Origin: Plebeiibacterium marinum
Lineage (GTDB): Bacteria; Bacteroidota; Bacteroidia; Bacteroidales; Marinilabiliaceae
Assembly (NCBI RefSeq): GCF_026013615.1
Contig: NZ_JAPDPI010000032.1
Coordinates: 1-59,661 of the forward strand
Length of the DNA: 59,661 nt
Direction of reading: 5' to 3'
The notes under the pieces are model-generated. The model was not told the DNA's origin. It saw only the letters and a list, made by a program, of their open reading frames with translations, and did not search any database. Shown here piece after piece: positions 17,932 to 27,291 of the stretch. A program made the translations under genes and the position numbers. Each line of letters begins with the position of its first letter. Position 1 is the stretch's first letter.

Positions 17932-18074
17932 GAATTAATCAGCAAGTTTGGTCGGTTCGTCAAAGGTTTTTATATTCTTGTCAAAGCAAAGTATACGTAT
18001 ATAGTTTGTTACGTAACATTGTTCAACTGCACTATGCTGTTGTAATACACAGGTAGTCTATTAAATACAGTGTT

Positions 18075-18593
18075 ATGAAACAAATTTTTTTATTATTACT
18101 TGCATTCGTTGGAATTGCAAAAATTGGGATGTCACAAAATTATGCTTCTTTGAGTGAAGTGAAATTTACAGACAAGGAAATACATAATGAATATATAGAT
18201 CAGGTGTTTGATTGTTGTTGCTATTTAATGCAAACCCCTGATAATAAGAAAGACGAGAATAGGGAGGTGGCCATTGATTTTGTTCTTCGCTGGGCAAATG
18301 CGTCCACAAACCATATGGTTGAATTAGATGATCAGATTAAAGAGTTGCTGGAAGAAAGGGAGGATTTGTTAAGGTTATATTCCGTTTTCTACGTAAATGC
18401 ATCAATGGAAAGTAATGGGCAAGAAAAAGAAGAGGTAAGGAGAAAAGCCCTGGAATCGTTTGAGAGGTATTGCTTTAATTCATCTAATAAGGTAAAGGCT
18501 ACAAAGCCAATGAAAGAACTCTATCAATTGAAAAGTGAAGGAGATATTGTTTCGATTGATGATTATTATGCATTAAAAGAAAGGATAAACTGA
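18075..18593 (+). CDS. Hypothetical secreted protein
   Basis: This 172-residue protein has a signal peptide (MKQIFLLLLAFVGIAKIGMSQ) that suggests periplasmic or surface location. The mature part is mainly helical and acidic, with a FDCCCYLM cysteine cluster and a charged coiled-coil-like segment DDQIKELLEEREDLLRLY. I do not recognise a family. It stands alone before a hairpin that overlaps its stop codon, and it is convergent with the histidine kinase gene. Confidence 0.65.
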   Translation: MKQIFLLLLAFVGIAKIGMSQNYASLSEVKFTDKEIHNEYIDQVFDCCCYLMQTPDNKKDENREVAIDFVLRWANASTNHMVELDDQIKELLEEREDLLRLYSVFYVNASMESNGQEKEEVRRKALESFERYCFNSSNKVKATKPMKELYQLKSEGDIVSIDDYYALKERIN

Positions 18594-18607
18594 TAAAGTT
18601 TATCCTT
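18581..18607. terminator. Hairpin overlapping the stop codon of the secreted unknown
   Basis: AAGGATAAACT (18581-18591) pairs perfectly with AGTTTATCCTT (18597-18607) around a 5-nt loop. The left arm includes the last sense codons and the first base of the TGA. No strong T-run follows on the plus strand, so it may be a transcript-end structure rather than a classical terminator. Confidence 0.5.
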
Positions 18608-18687
18608 GCCATTTTGTTGTAATATTTTAAAGTTGATGACTGGTGTGCTGGTATAGAAAAGCTGTGGTTCTAAATTAATCTGAAGGC

Positions 18688-20634
18688 TTAATTTAAAACA
18701 ATAGCGTTTTCTTTTGTGGGCAAGGTAATGATAAACGTAGATCCCTGGCCTATGGTGCTCTCAACTGTTATTGTACCTTCGTTTTTTTCTATGTACTCCT
18801 TACTTATTATCAGCCCTAAGCCAGTCCCTTTTTCTCCATTTGTACCACATGTTCTGATTGAGTTTTCAAGACTGAATAAATTTTTAATGGTTGTGGCGTC
18901 CATACCAATGCCATAATCTTTAATAAACAATGTGGTGTTTTGACTTTTTGATTCCGAGTATATATCAATCCGGCTTCCGGTGTGCGAAAATTTGATGGCG
19001 TTGTTGATGATATTTCTGATGGCCAGTTTAATCATGTCCTTGTCCCCATATATAGTTGTGGCTTTTTGGACTGTTGAGATAATGTTTATTTTCTTTTTTA
19101 AAGAGGCTAATTTGTAAAGGTCAATTTTTTCATCTATAAGTTCCTTCAGGCAGAACCTGGTTTTAACCAGGCTTATCCTGTCGTTTTGGCTTCGCGACCA
19201 CGATAGTAAGTTCTCTATCAATGTGCAAACTCTTTGTGAAGACGTCTCAATGAGTTTGATGTAGTTTTTCCTTTTCTCGTCTTCTAAATCGTTATACCCT
19301 TCGTATAATAAGGTGGAAAAACCTAATATAGATTGAAATGGGCTTCGGAGGTCATGTGCAATGATGTCAAAAAATCTGTCTTTTGAAGAGTTTGCTTTTA
19401 AATATTTCTGACTGGTTTCTTCCAGTTTGAGTTTTTGCTTTTTGATTCTTTGCTGACTGGAAAGGAGCTGTTTGTTGGCAATTTGTAGTTTTGATGATTT
19501 TTCTTGAATAAACTTATTTTGCAATACAATTTCTTTGTTCTGATTTTTTAGAGTGGTATTCAAAAGCTTGAGTCTATAATAATTAACTGCAATAATGGTG
19601 CTGATTAAGATTATTGATAGCAAAAAAGTTATTAGCAACAAACGAATCAGGCGTTGTGTTTTAATTGTAGCTTTTTGGATAAGTATTTCATTGTCTTTGT
19701 TTTTTGAGTTAAACTGAACGTGTAACTGGCTTATTTGTTGGGACATGGTTGAGTGAAAGAGTATTTTTTGTGCATTGATGTGTTGCATAAGAAAATCATA
19801 CGCTTTGGCGGTGTCCCTATTGCTGATATATAGCTTGCTAAGTTCGTACAGGGTATTTGATGTACGGTCTTTAAAGTGGTTTTTCTCTGAAATAAAAAGC
19901 GCTTTGTTGTAGTAATATAAAGCCGAGTCTTTGTTGTTTAATTTGGAGTAATAGTTTCCTATGTTGAAAAACAAGTTGGTAGTTTTATATGGATTGATTT
20001 CTTCCTGTTTTTCTAAAAGACATAAAGCTTTTCGAAAATATTGTGCCGCAGTTACTAAATTATCTGTTTGAAAATACAACTCACCTATGCTCTCCAATAG
20101 TTCAGCCTTTAGGTTGGTGTTATTACTAACGTTAGCTGTTTTCAGGGCATTCTTGAGGTGGCTAAGTGCTAAACCCATTTCATTTATACTGCAATGATAA
20201 TCAGCCAGGTTAATTTGTAAAACTATCTGTTCTTCAGGATCGGGATATTTGCTCAGCAAATGTTCTGCTTTGTTTGAATAAACTATGGCCTCGTTGTACC
20301 TGTTCAAGTGGTTTAATGAGTAGGCAAACAGGTTGTAAATTGGAATTAGTTTTGATGAATCTTCTTGTAGTTCAGTGATTTTTAGTGCGTAGTAGAAGCT
20401 GTTAATAGCCTTTGCAAATGCACCGGTTTTATTGTAGGTTTTACCCATTGAAATATAGAGGGAAGCTTTTATGTTGTAGTTGCTGATTTTATCGGCCACC
20501 TCCGATATTGTATAATTATTGTCAATTAAAGTCGCAGAATCAATACTTTGATTAGTATGGGCCTTGCCCGTATATGATAAAGTTAAGAATAATATGAATA
20601 ATAGGAGTTTGGGTTGTGATCTTTGAGGTGTCAT
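18688..20634 (-). CDS. TPR-containing sensor histidine kinase
   Basis: This protein of 648 residues has a signal peptide, a periplasmic series of tetratricopeptide repeats (about 50-320), one membrane helix (LLLITFLLSIILISTIIAV, about 335-355) and a coiled-coil linker. The HisKA domain has FDIIAHDLRSPF, with the phosphorylated His427. The HATPase_c domain has the N box NIINNAIKFSHTGS, G1 DYGIGM and G2 KGTGLGLIISKEY. TPR sensors of this kind sense unknown periplasmic ligands. No response regulator lies next to it. It is divergent from the PUL sensor at 20890, with 255 nt between starts. Confidence 0.93.
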   Translation of the reverse strand: MTPQRSQPKLLLFILFLTLSYTGKAHTNQSIDSATLIDNNYTISEVADKISNYNIKASLYISMGKTYNKTGAFAKAINSFYYALKITELQEDSSKLIPIYNLFAYSLNHLNRYNEAIVYSNKAEHLLSKYPDPEEQIVLQINLADYHCSINEMGLALSHLKNALKTANVSNNTNLKAELLESIGELYFQTDNLVTAAQYFRKALCLLEKQEEINPYKTTNLFFNIGNYYSKLNNKDSALYYYNKALFISEKNHFKDRTSNTLYELSKLYISNRDTAKAYDFLMQHINAQKILFHSTMSQQISQLHVQFNSKNKDNEILIQKATIKTQRLIRLLLITFLLSIILISTIIAVNYYRLKLLNTTLKNQNKEIVLQNKFIQEKSSKLQIANKQLLSSQQRIKKQKLKLEETSQKYLKANSSKDRFFDIIAHDLRSPFQSILGFSTLLYEGYNDLEDEKRKNYIKLIETSSQRVCTLIENLLSWSRSQNDRISLVKTRFCLKELIDEKIDLYKLASLKKKINIISTVQKATTIYGDKDMIKLAIRNIINNAIKFSHTGSRIDIYSESKSQNTTLFIKDYGIGMDATTIKNLFSLENSIRTCGTNGEKGTGLGLIISKEYIEKNEGTITVESTIGQGSTFIITLPTKENAIVLN

Positions 20635-20889
20635 GTTTTTTAGGTTTGTAATGTTCGAGTGGGTTTTGTAATGTATTATAAGTTAATGTTATATGGTTGA
20701 TTTTTTTTGAGCGAATCGAAATTAATAAAATTATTTAAAAGAGCCAATAGTTATATTTGTTTCCCATGTTGCGATATTTTGTTAATTTAACTGAGATCTT
20801 GTATTGATAGGCTTTTCGGAAGTTTTACTGAATGAAATATTTAGTAAAAAATTATAATAGTTAGTTTTATAGATAGTAAACCGAGGAAA

Positions 20890-23787
20890 ATGATAAAAGC
20901 ATTTAGATTTTTACTGTTTTGGTTAATCATCCTGAATGGGAGTCTTGCAACTTCTCAAAACAGCAAGATTGGTATCCCCGAGATTGAATATTATAATCGC
21001 CGTGTATATCATGCAGCAACCCAAAATTGGGATATCACCCAGGGAGCCACAGAGATGATGTATTTTGCCAATAACACAGGAATGCTTGAATACGATGGTA
21101 CTAACTGGAAAAAATATTCAGATTTCGGGGGTGTGGTTATGCGTTGTGTACAGGCTGTAGGTGACAAAATTTATACAGGAGCTTATAATGAAATAGGATA
21201 TTACTCCCCTGATGAAAATTGTAATCTGGTGTATAAGTCCTTGGTTCAGGACCCTAGGATAAGGGAGCTTGAAGATTTTTGGTCTATCCATAGCTGGAAT
21301 AACAAGGTTGTATTTCTTTCGCTGAAGGGATTGTGTATTTATGAAAATGATAAGCTGCAGTCCATAATCCCATCTTCATCGCGTTTTATCTCATCATTTG
21401 TTGTAAATGGTTTGCTGTTGGTGCAGGATGAGAAGGATGGTTTAATGGAAATCAGGGGGGATAAGTGTTATCATGTTGCCAATGGAAAAGTACTTTCGGG
21501 TAAGCAGGTTTCTACTATCATGTCTCTATCTGAGTCTGAACTGCTGATAGGAACGATTAATGATGGGTTTTACATATGGGATATGCAAAACATTTACCCC
21601 TGGGAGGTATCATCTAATAAGTTGCTGAAAGAGGTGAATATATATCGGGGACAAAAGTACAGTGAGGAGCTTTTTGCCATTGGTACCATTCAGGGAGGTC
21701 TTGTGATGATTGACCGGCGGGGTGATGTGTTTATGCAGATTGATAAAGACAGGGGTTTAAACAACAATACTTTGCTGAGTATATTTGTTGATAGGGAAGG
21801 TAATATTTGGGGAGGACTGGATAATGGGATTGTAAAAATAAATTTTAATTCAAGTATTTCCTTTTTACAAGGTTATTACAATCTGGGAACGGGATATACA
21901 ATGGATAAGTTTGGGGGGGATTATTATTTTGGAACCAACCAGGCCTTGTATAAAATCAGTGAGGAAGGATTTCGTAACCCTTTAAAGGATAGGGATGATT
22001 TTGAAAGGATAGCTGGAACTGAGGGACAGGTGTGGAGTGTGTATCATGATGAAAATACGTTGTTGTGTGGACATACAAACGGGGTTTTTCAGGTTAAGGG
22101 TAATAAAGGAGAATTGCTCTCTTCGGAAGAGATAAGCGGGGTTTGGGTTTTTAAAAGAGTTCCTGGGCATGAGGACTTATTGATGTTGGGAACCTATTCC
22201 GGATTGATAGTTCTTGAAAAAAAAGACGGAAAGTGGCACTATAGAAATAAAGTAAAAGGGTTTGATGAATCTTCCAGGTTTCTTGAATTTGATAGTTTTG
22301 GAAACCTATGGGTTTCACATGGTTATAGGGGAATCTATAAAATGCATATTAATGAGGGTATTACCGAGGTTAAAGATGTTATGCGATTTAAAAATGAAGA
22401 GGTTGCGGATAATAAGAGCTCGTTGGTATTGTCAAAAATAAATGGGGAGTGCATTTTTACCAGTGAAGATGGGGTGTATTCTTATGATTTAGAAGAAAGC
22501 AGTTTTGTAAGAAATAAAAAGTATGAAACAATTTTTGAAAAAATAGATTTCCCCAATTCAATTATTCAGGATGATTACCGGAATTTATGGTGCTTCTCCA
22601 GTGGTACCACATACGTTCTTCGGTATTTGGAAGATGGTTCATATAGAAAGATTGAATATCCGTTTCTTCCTTTGCATCAAAAATTGGTTAATGCTTTTGA
22701 GTCATTGTATATTGAAGATGCTGATAATGTGTTTTTTGGTATAGAGGATGGTTTTGCTCATTATTCGTCAGATGCCTTTAAGAATTATAAAACGCCTTTT
22801 AATGTGCATATAAGATCCTTTCAGGAATCTAAGGATTCAGTCAGTTATTTTTTACATGGTAATGTATTGTCGCAGCAGGCTATACCTGAGTTCCCTTTTA
22901 AGAAAAATGCTTTTGAAATTAGTTATGCAGCAACCTTTTTTGAGGATCTTAATATTGAATATACAACAAACTTAAAAGGGTATGATAGTTACCATAGCAC
23001 ATGGACAAGAGTTAATAAGGTTAATTATGCCAATTTACATGAAGGAGAATATGTTTTTGAAGTAAAGGCCAAAAATAGTTATGGTATTGAGTCTTTACCA
23101 ATTCAGTTTAAGTTTGTAGTGTTGCCTCCATGGCATAGGAGTACCTCCGCAAAAACAGGATTTGCCATACTGTTTGTTGTGCTGTTGGCTTTGGTGTATT
23201 ATTTCTTTTCAAAAAGGATAGAATTGAGCCGACAGAAAGAAAAGGCAAAGCAACAGGAGCGGTTCAGGATAAAAGAAGAGCAGTTGAAAAATGCCGCCCT
23301 GGTATCGGAAAAAGAAATGATTCGCTTAAGAAATGAAAAACTCCGCAGTGAAATGGTTTTTAAGGAAAAGGAGCTTGCCAATTCAACGGTGCATATAATA
23401 CAAAAAAATGATTTCTTATCAGAGATAAAGGACCAGCTAAAGCGAATTGTTAAAGTTGGCGATAAAAATGAGTGGGAAAGAAAGGTGCGGAGTTTAATTA
23501 AAAAAATTGACAGGGATATTGCCAATGAGAATAACTGGGAGGTTTTTGAAACCCATTTTGGTCAGGTGCACGAGGCTTTTTTCCAAAGGCTTAAAGAAAA
23601 GCACCCTGAATTAACTTCCCGGGAACAAAAGCTGTGTGCCTATGTAAAAATGGGTATGGCCAGTAAAGATATTGCCTCATTAATGAATATTACTACGCGG
23701 GCAGTTGAAAACAACAGATCAAAGTTGCGTCAGAAGCTTGGCATGGTTCAAGGCGACAACCTTCTCGATTATATAGAACAGCTATAG
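20890..23787 (+). CDS. PUL sensor: two-component-type propeller, Y_Y_Y domain and LuxR-type HTH
   Basis: This is a membrane-spanning transcription regulator of 965 residues. The N-terminal signal peptide is followed by a beta-propeller of two-component sensor repeats (about 30-650), a Y_Y_Y (triple tyrosine) domain (about 690-760), one membrane helix (about 763-780) and a coiled coil. The C-terminal LuxR/GerE-type HTH is recognised from LTSREQKLCAYVKMGMASKD followed by NITTRAVENNRSKLRQKLGM. There is no kinase or receiver domain, so it probably binds an oligosaccharide in the periplasm and regulates DNA directly. It lies just upstream of SusC in the same direction and is likely the local PUL regulator. 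Confidence 0.88.
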   Translation: MIKAFRFLLFWLIILNGSLATSQNSKIGIPEIEYYNRRVYHAATQNWDITQGATEMMYFANNTGMLEYDGTNWKKYSDFGGVVMRCVQAVGDKIYTGAYNEIGYYSPDENCNLVYKSLVQDPRIRELEDFWSIHSWNNKVVFLSLKGLCIYENDKLQSIIPSSSRFISSFVVNGLLLVQDEKDGLMEIRGDKCYHVANGKVLSGKQVSTIMSLSESELLIGTINDGFYIWDMQNIYPWEVSSNKLLKEVNIYRGQKYSEELFAIGTIQGGLVMIDRRGDVFMQIDKDRGLNNNTLLSIFVDREGNIWGGLDNGIVKINFNSSISFLQGYYNLGTGYTMDKFGGDYYFGTNQALYKISEEGFRNPLKDRDDFERIAGTEGQVWSVYHDENTLLCGHTNGVFQVKGNKGELLSSEEISGVWVFKRVPGHEDLLMLGTYSGLIVLEKKDGKWHYRNKVKGFDESSRFLEFDSFGNLWVSHGYRGIYKMHINEGITEVKDVMRFKNEEVADNKSSLVLSKINGECIFTSEDGVYSYDLEESSFVRNKKYETIFEKIDFPNSIIQDDYRNLWCFSSGTTYVLRYLEDGSYRKIEYPFLPLHQKLVNAFESLYIEDADNVFFGIEDGFAHYSSDAFKNYKTPFNVHIRSFQESKDSVSYFLHGNVLSQQAIPEFPFKKNAFEISYAATFFEDLNIEYTTNLKGYDSYHSTWTRVNKVNYANLHEGEYVFEVKAKNSYGIESLPIQFKFVVLPPWHRSTSAKTGFAILFVVLLALVYYFFSKRIELSRQKEKAKQQERFRIKEEQLKNAALVSEKEMIRLRNEKLRSEMVFKEKELANSTVHIIQKNDFLSEIKDQLKRIVKVGDKNEWERKVRSLIKKIDRDIANENNWEVFETHFGQVHEAFFQRLKEKHPELTSREQKLCAYVKMGMASKDIASLMNITTRAVENNRSKLRQKLGMVQGDNLLDYIEQL

Positions 23788-24246
23788 TAACCTGCGTTTA
23801 ACATTTTATACTTCGCTATCCTCTTTTTGATTTTTGTTTACAGTGATTCACATTAGTAATGTGCAGCACAAAGTATATACGATGGGTTAAATGTGAATAA
23901 ATGTAAAAATATTGATAATTAATTGGGATAGGTATAATGAGTTGTTGGTATGTTGTTAAAATGAACTTTTAGAATATGTAAATGTTAGAAATAGAGTGAT
24001 ATATAAAATGTAATATGAGGTTTTAATGAGGTTTTTTTTGTGATAAAATGAGTATTTTATGATGTGCAAAATTATAATACATTAACATTTGATTGCAAAT
24101 TTGTGCTTAGTTAATTCTAAATCCCATAAGCACGGAGTTGATTAGTAATTTATCTTTCAAACTGTGCACAACTGAAAGATGATTATAAAAAGCTCTTCCG
24201 CTAACTGGAAAGTTTAAGTGGAAAATGAAAAATTAAATTTAAACGT
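23788..24246 (+). promoter_or_regulatory. Regulatory region upstream of susC
   Basis: This 459-nt AT-rich gap should hold the PUL promoter. A perfect inverted repeat CACATTA-g-TAATGTG lies at 23849-23863 and is a candidate operator for the neighbouring HTH sensor. No strict TTG-N19-TAnnTTTG promoter is evident; the nearest resemblance is TAACATTTG (about 24083-24091). No ORF is seen. Confidence 0.4.
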
Positions 24247-27200
24247 ATGAAACATTTATTTGGAACATTTCTCCTGTTTTTGTGTAGCACCATAATCTGG
24301 GCACAAGAAGTTACAATTACAGGAAAAGTTACATCCGCAGAAGATGGCATGCCAATGCCGGGAGTGAGTGTGGTAATAGAGGGTACCACAATCGGAACAA
24401 TTACCACTATTGATGGTGATTATTCTTTAGCTGCTAATAAAGGGGATGTTATCCTTTTCTCTTTTATTGGTATGCAATCGCAAAAAATCACTGTTGGTGA
24501 TGAAGATGTTATTAATATAGTTTTACAGTCAGAAATATCAGACCTTGATGAGGTGGTTGTTGTTGGGTACGGGGTACAGAAAAAAAGGGACCTGACAGGT
24601 GCTGTTTCAATGGTGGGCTCTAAAACAATTGAAGCACTTAAACCGGTTAAGGCAGAACAGGCTTTGCAAGGTACCGTATCTGGTGTAAATGTAACATCTG
24701 GTTCAGGAGCCCCTGGCGCTGATTTAGATATTAGGATCCGGGGTATTTCAACAAATGGAGATGCTGCTCCTGTGGTTATTATTGATGGCTATCAAGGTGA
24801 TTTGTCGTTAATTAACCCTACTGATATTGAGAGTATAAGTGTGTTAAAGGATGCCCAGGCTGCAATATATGGTACCATTGGGGCTAATGGTATTATTTTG
24901 GTCACTACAAAATCAGGTAAAAAAAATAGTCCTACAAGAGTTACCGTAAATAGTTCTGTGGGTATCCAGGAAACTTCGCGTAAGCTGCCGGTTTTAAATG
25001 CTACAGAATATGCAGTTTTGCTTAACGAAGCCTATGCTGCCAATGGCGAAAGTTTGCCGTTTGCAAACATTGCGACTTTGGGAACAGGCACAAACTGGCA
25101 AAACGAATTGTTTGACAGGGCGCCTGTATACAATACGGACATTAATATTTCCGGAGGCTCTGAAAAAATGACCTACTCAATGAGTGCTTCCGGTCTGGAC
25201 CAAAAGGGAATTGTTGGGGATGATAAATCGGGCTATAAAAGAAATACTGCTAAATTAAATTTGACTGCCGATTTATCAGATAAACTGAAATTGCGCACCT
25301 CGCTTTTTTATACTTCCGCAACCCGAAAAACAATCAATGAAAATGGTTTGGGTTCGGTGTTGTTTAATGCCTTAAATATGCCGTCTACCATGCCGGTGTT
25401 TAATGGAGAGGGCGAATATTATTTAGCACCTACCAGTCTGGGAAATGAAATAATTAACCCATTGGCTCAAATAGAAAATACTTATAACGATTACAACCTA
25501 AGTAAATGGAATGGTAGTTTTTCTTTCGATTATGCATATAACCAACATTTAAAGGCAACTGCACGGATTGGCTTTAATACCACCAATGATAAATCCAAAG
25601 AATTTTCGAAAGAGATAGATTACGGAGGAAAAGTGTTTGATGTTACCAGAAGTTCTGTTTATCAGGAACAGAATAATTATAACGATTACACTTTTGATGC
25701 ATTTATTACTTATGATAATACATTTGGTGAGGCACATCATTTTACCGGCACACTTGGAACCACCATTTTTAAAGAATGGGGAGATCACCTGGATGGAACA
25801 GGGTATGATATTCCGAATAATTCGTGGGAGTATGCGGATATTGGTTTGGCTTCTGGTGTTAGTGATACAAAAACGGCTGGCTCATGGACTTATGACCAAC
25901 GAAGGCTGTCGTATTTTGCCAGGATGCAATATGATTTTAAAGGAAGGTATTTGTTATCTGCCATGATGCGCCGTGATGCATCAACCAAATTTGGTCCTGA
26001 CGAAAGTGTTGGATATTTCCCTTCGGCTACTGCGGGTTGGGTAATTTCAGATGAAAGCTTTTTAAAAGACGTTGAGGCCTTCGACTTTATTAAGCTGAGG
26101 GTGAGTTATGGTATTCTAGGTTCCGATAAGATTGATAGTTACCAGTATATCTCAAGCCTGGATGGCGAAGCAACCTATGTTCTGAATGGCAGTTTAGTAA
26201 ATGGCCGGGCGGTTGGCGGATCAGTTAACCCTGGCGTAAAATGGGAAGAGTCAGAGCAGTTTGATGTTGGTTTTGATATTAAAATGTTGGGAAACAAACT
26301 GGATTTAGTTGCAGATTATTTTGTTAAAACTACCAATGATTTGCTGATTCAGGATGTTCCGGTTTCGGGTATCCTGGGAGTTGGAGCTCCAGGGGCAAGC
26401 GGGCCAACAATTAATGCAGGAGAGGTGCAGAACAAAGGTTTTGAGTTTGCAATTGGTTACAGAACAAATATCACTCCGGATATGGTTATTAAAGCCAATT
26501 ACAACATCACAACCCTGCATAATGAAGTTACCAAGGTGAATAATGGCACCGGTTTTATTGAAGGAGGTGCATTTGGGGTAGGACAGCCGGCACCCTCTCG
26601 CATGGAAGTAGGCCTGCCAATTGGATATTTCTATGGTTATAAAACAGACGGCCTTTTCCAGAGTCAGGCAGAGGTTGAGGCTCATCCATCACAAATTGAC
26701 CTGGGTGCAGAGGCCTCGCCAGGAGATATTAGATATGTTGATGTGAACAAAGATGGTGAAATCAATGATGAGGACAGAACAAATATTGGCGATCCTATTC
26801 CGGATGTGACCATGGGGTTGAACTTATCATTAGATTATAAAGGGTTTGACTTTACTGCTTATGCTTTTGCTTCGTTAGGCAATGAAATGGTTCGTAATTA
26901 TGAAAGGACTAATGCTAACGTAAACCGATTGAGTACCAGTTTAAACAGATGGACAGGTACGGGGACAAGCAATACCGTTCCAAGGTTAACAACAGCAGCA
27001 ACAGCTAACAATGTTTTTTCTGATTATTATGTAGAAGATGCATCCTATCTTAGAATACAGAACATACAATTAGGTTATAGCTTGCCCAAAAGCATAACTG
27101 AAAAATTAAAAATCAACAGTTTACGGTTTTATGCTGCGGTGAGCAATCTGTATACTTTCACCGAATACACGGGGTATGACCCTGCCGCAACCAGCGGAAC

Positions 27201-27279
27201 GCCTATAGGAGGAGGAATAGATTATGGATTCTATCCTGCTGCCAGAACATATACATTTGGATTGAACCTAAACTTTTAA
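24247..27279 (+). CDS. susC: SusC/RagA-type TonB-dependent outer-membrane transporter
   Basis: SusC-like proteins import oligosaccharides across the outer membrane with energy from TonB/ExbBD. This one has 1010 residues, a signal peptide ending WAQ and a carboxypeptidase-regulatory-like domain (about 20-100: ITGKVTSAEDGMPMPGVSV). The SusC-family signature is EVVVVGYGVQKKRDLTGAV, then a plug domain (about 120-225) and a 22-strand barrel. It is paired with SusD 12 nt downstream, so a SusC-SusD lidded transporter is expected. The PUL enzymes suggest beta-1,3-glucan oligosaccharides as substrate. Confidence 0.95.
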   Translation: MKHLFGTFLLFLCSTIIWAQEVTITGKVTSAEDGMPMPGVSVVIEGTTIGTITTIDGDYSLAANKGDVILFSFIGMQSQKITVGDEDVINIVLQSEISDLDEVVVVGYGVQKKRDLTGAVSMVGSKTIEALKPVKAEQALQGTVSGVNVTSGSGAPGADLDIRIRGISTNGDAAPVVIIDGYQGDLSLINPTDIESISVLKDAQAAIYGTIGANGIILVTTKSGKKNSPTRVTVNSSVGIQETSRKLPVLNATEYAVLLNEAYAANGESLPFANIATLGTGTNWQNELFDRAPVYNTDINISGGSEKMTYSMSASGLDQKGIVGDDKSGYKRNTAKLNLTADLSDKLKLRTSLFYTSATRKTINENGLGSVLFNALNMPSTMPVFNGEGEYYLAPTSLGNEIINPLAQIENTYNDYNLSKWNGSFSFDYAYNQHLKATARIGFNTTNDKSKEFSKEIDYGGKVFDVTRSSVYQEQNNYNDYTFDAFITYDNTFGEAHHFTGTLGTTIFKEWGDHLDGTGYDIPNNSWEYADIGLASGVSDTKTAGSWTYDQRRLSYFARMQYDFKGRYLLSAMMRRDASTKFGPDESVGYFPSATAGWVISDESFLKDVEAFDFIKLRVSYGILGSDKIDSYQYISSLDGEATYVLNGSLVNGRAVGGSVNPGVKWEESEQFDVGFDIKMLGNKLDLVADYFVKTTNDLLIQDVPVSGILGVGAPGASGPTINAGEVQNKGFEFAIGYRTNITPDMVIKANYNITTLHNEVTKVNNGTGFIEGGAFGVGQPAPSRMEVGLPIGYFYGYKTDGLFQSQAEVEAHPSQIDLGAEASPGDIRYVDVNKDGEINDEDRTNIGDPIPDVTMGLNLSLDYKGFDFTAYAFASLGNEMVRNYERTNANVNRLSTSLNRWTGTGTSNTVPRLTTAATANNVFSDYYVEDASYLRIQNIQLGYSLPKSITEKLKINSLRFYAAVSNLYTFTEYTGYDPAATSGTPIGGGIDYGFYPAARTYTFGLNLNF

Positions 27280-27291
27280 AAGATTTTTACA

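Noticed and set aside
20635-20889. Shared operator between the TPR histidine kinase and the PUL sensor
   Set aside because: The divergent region has no clear inverted repeat or TAnnTTTG element, so no site was called.
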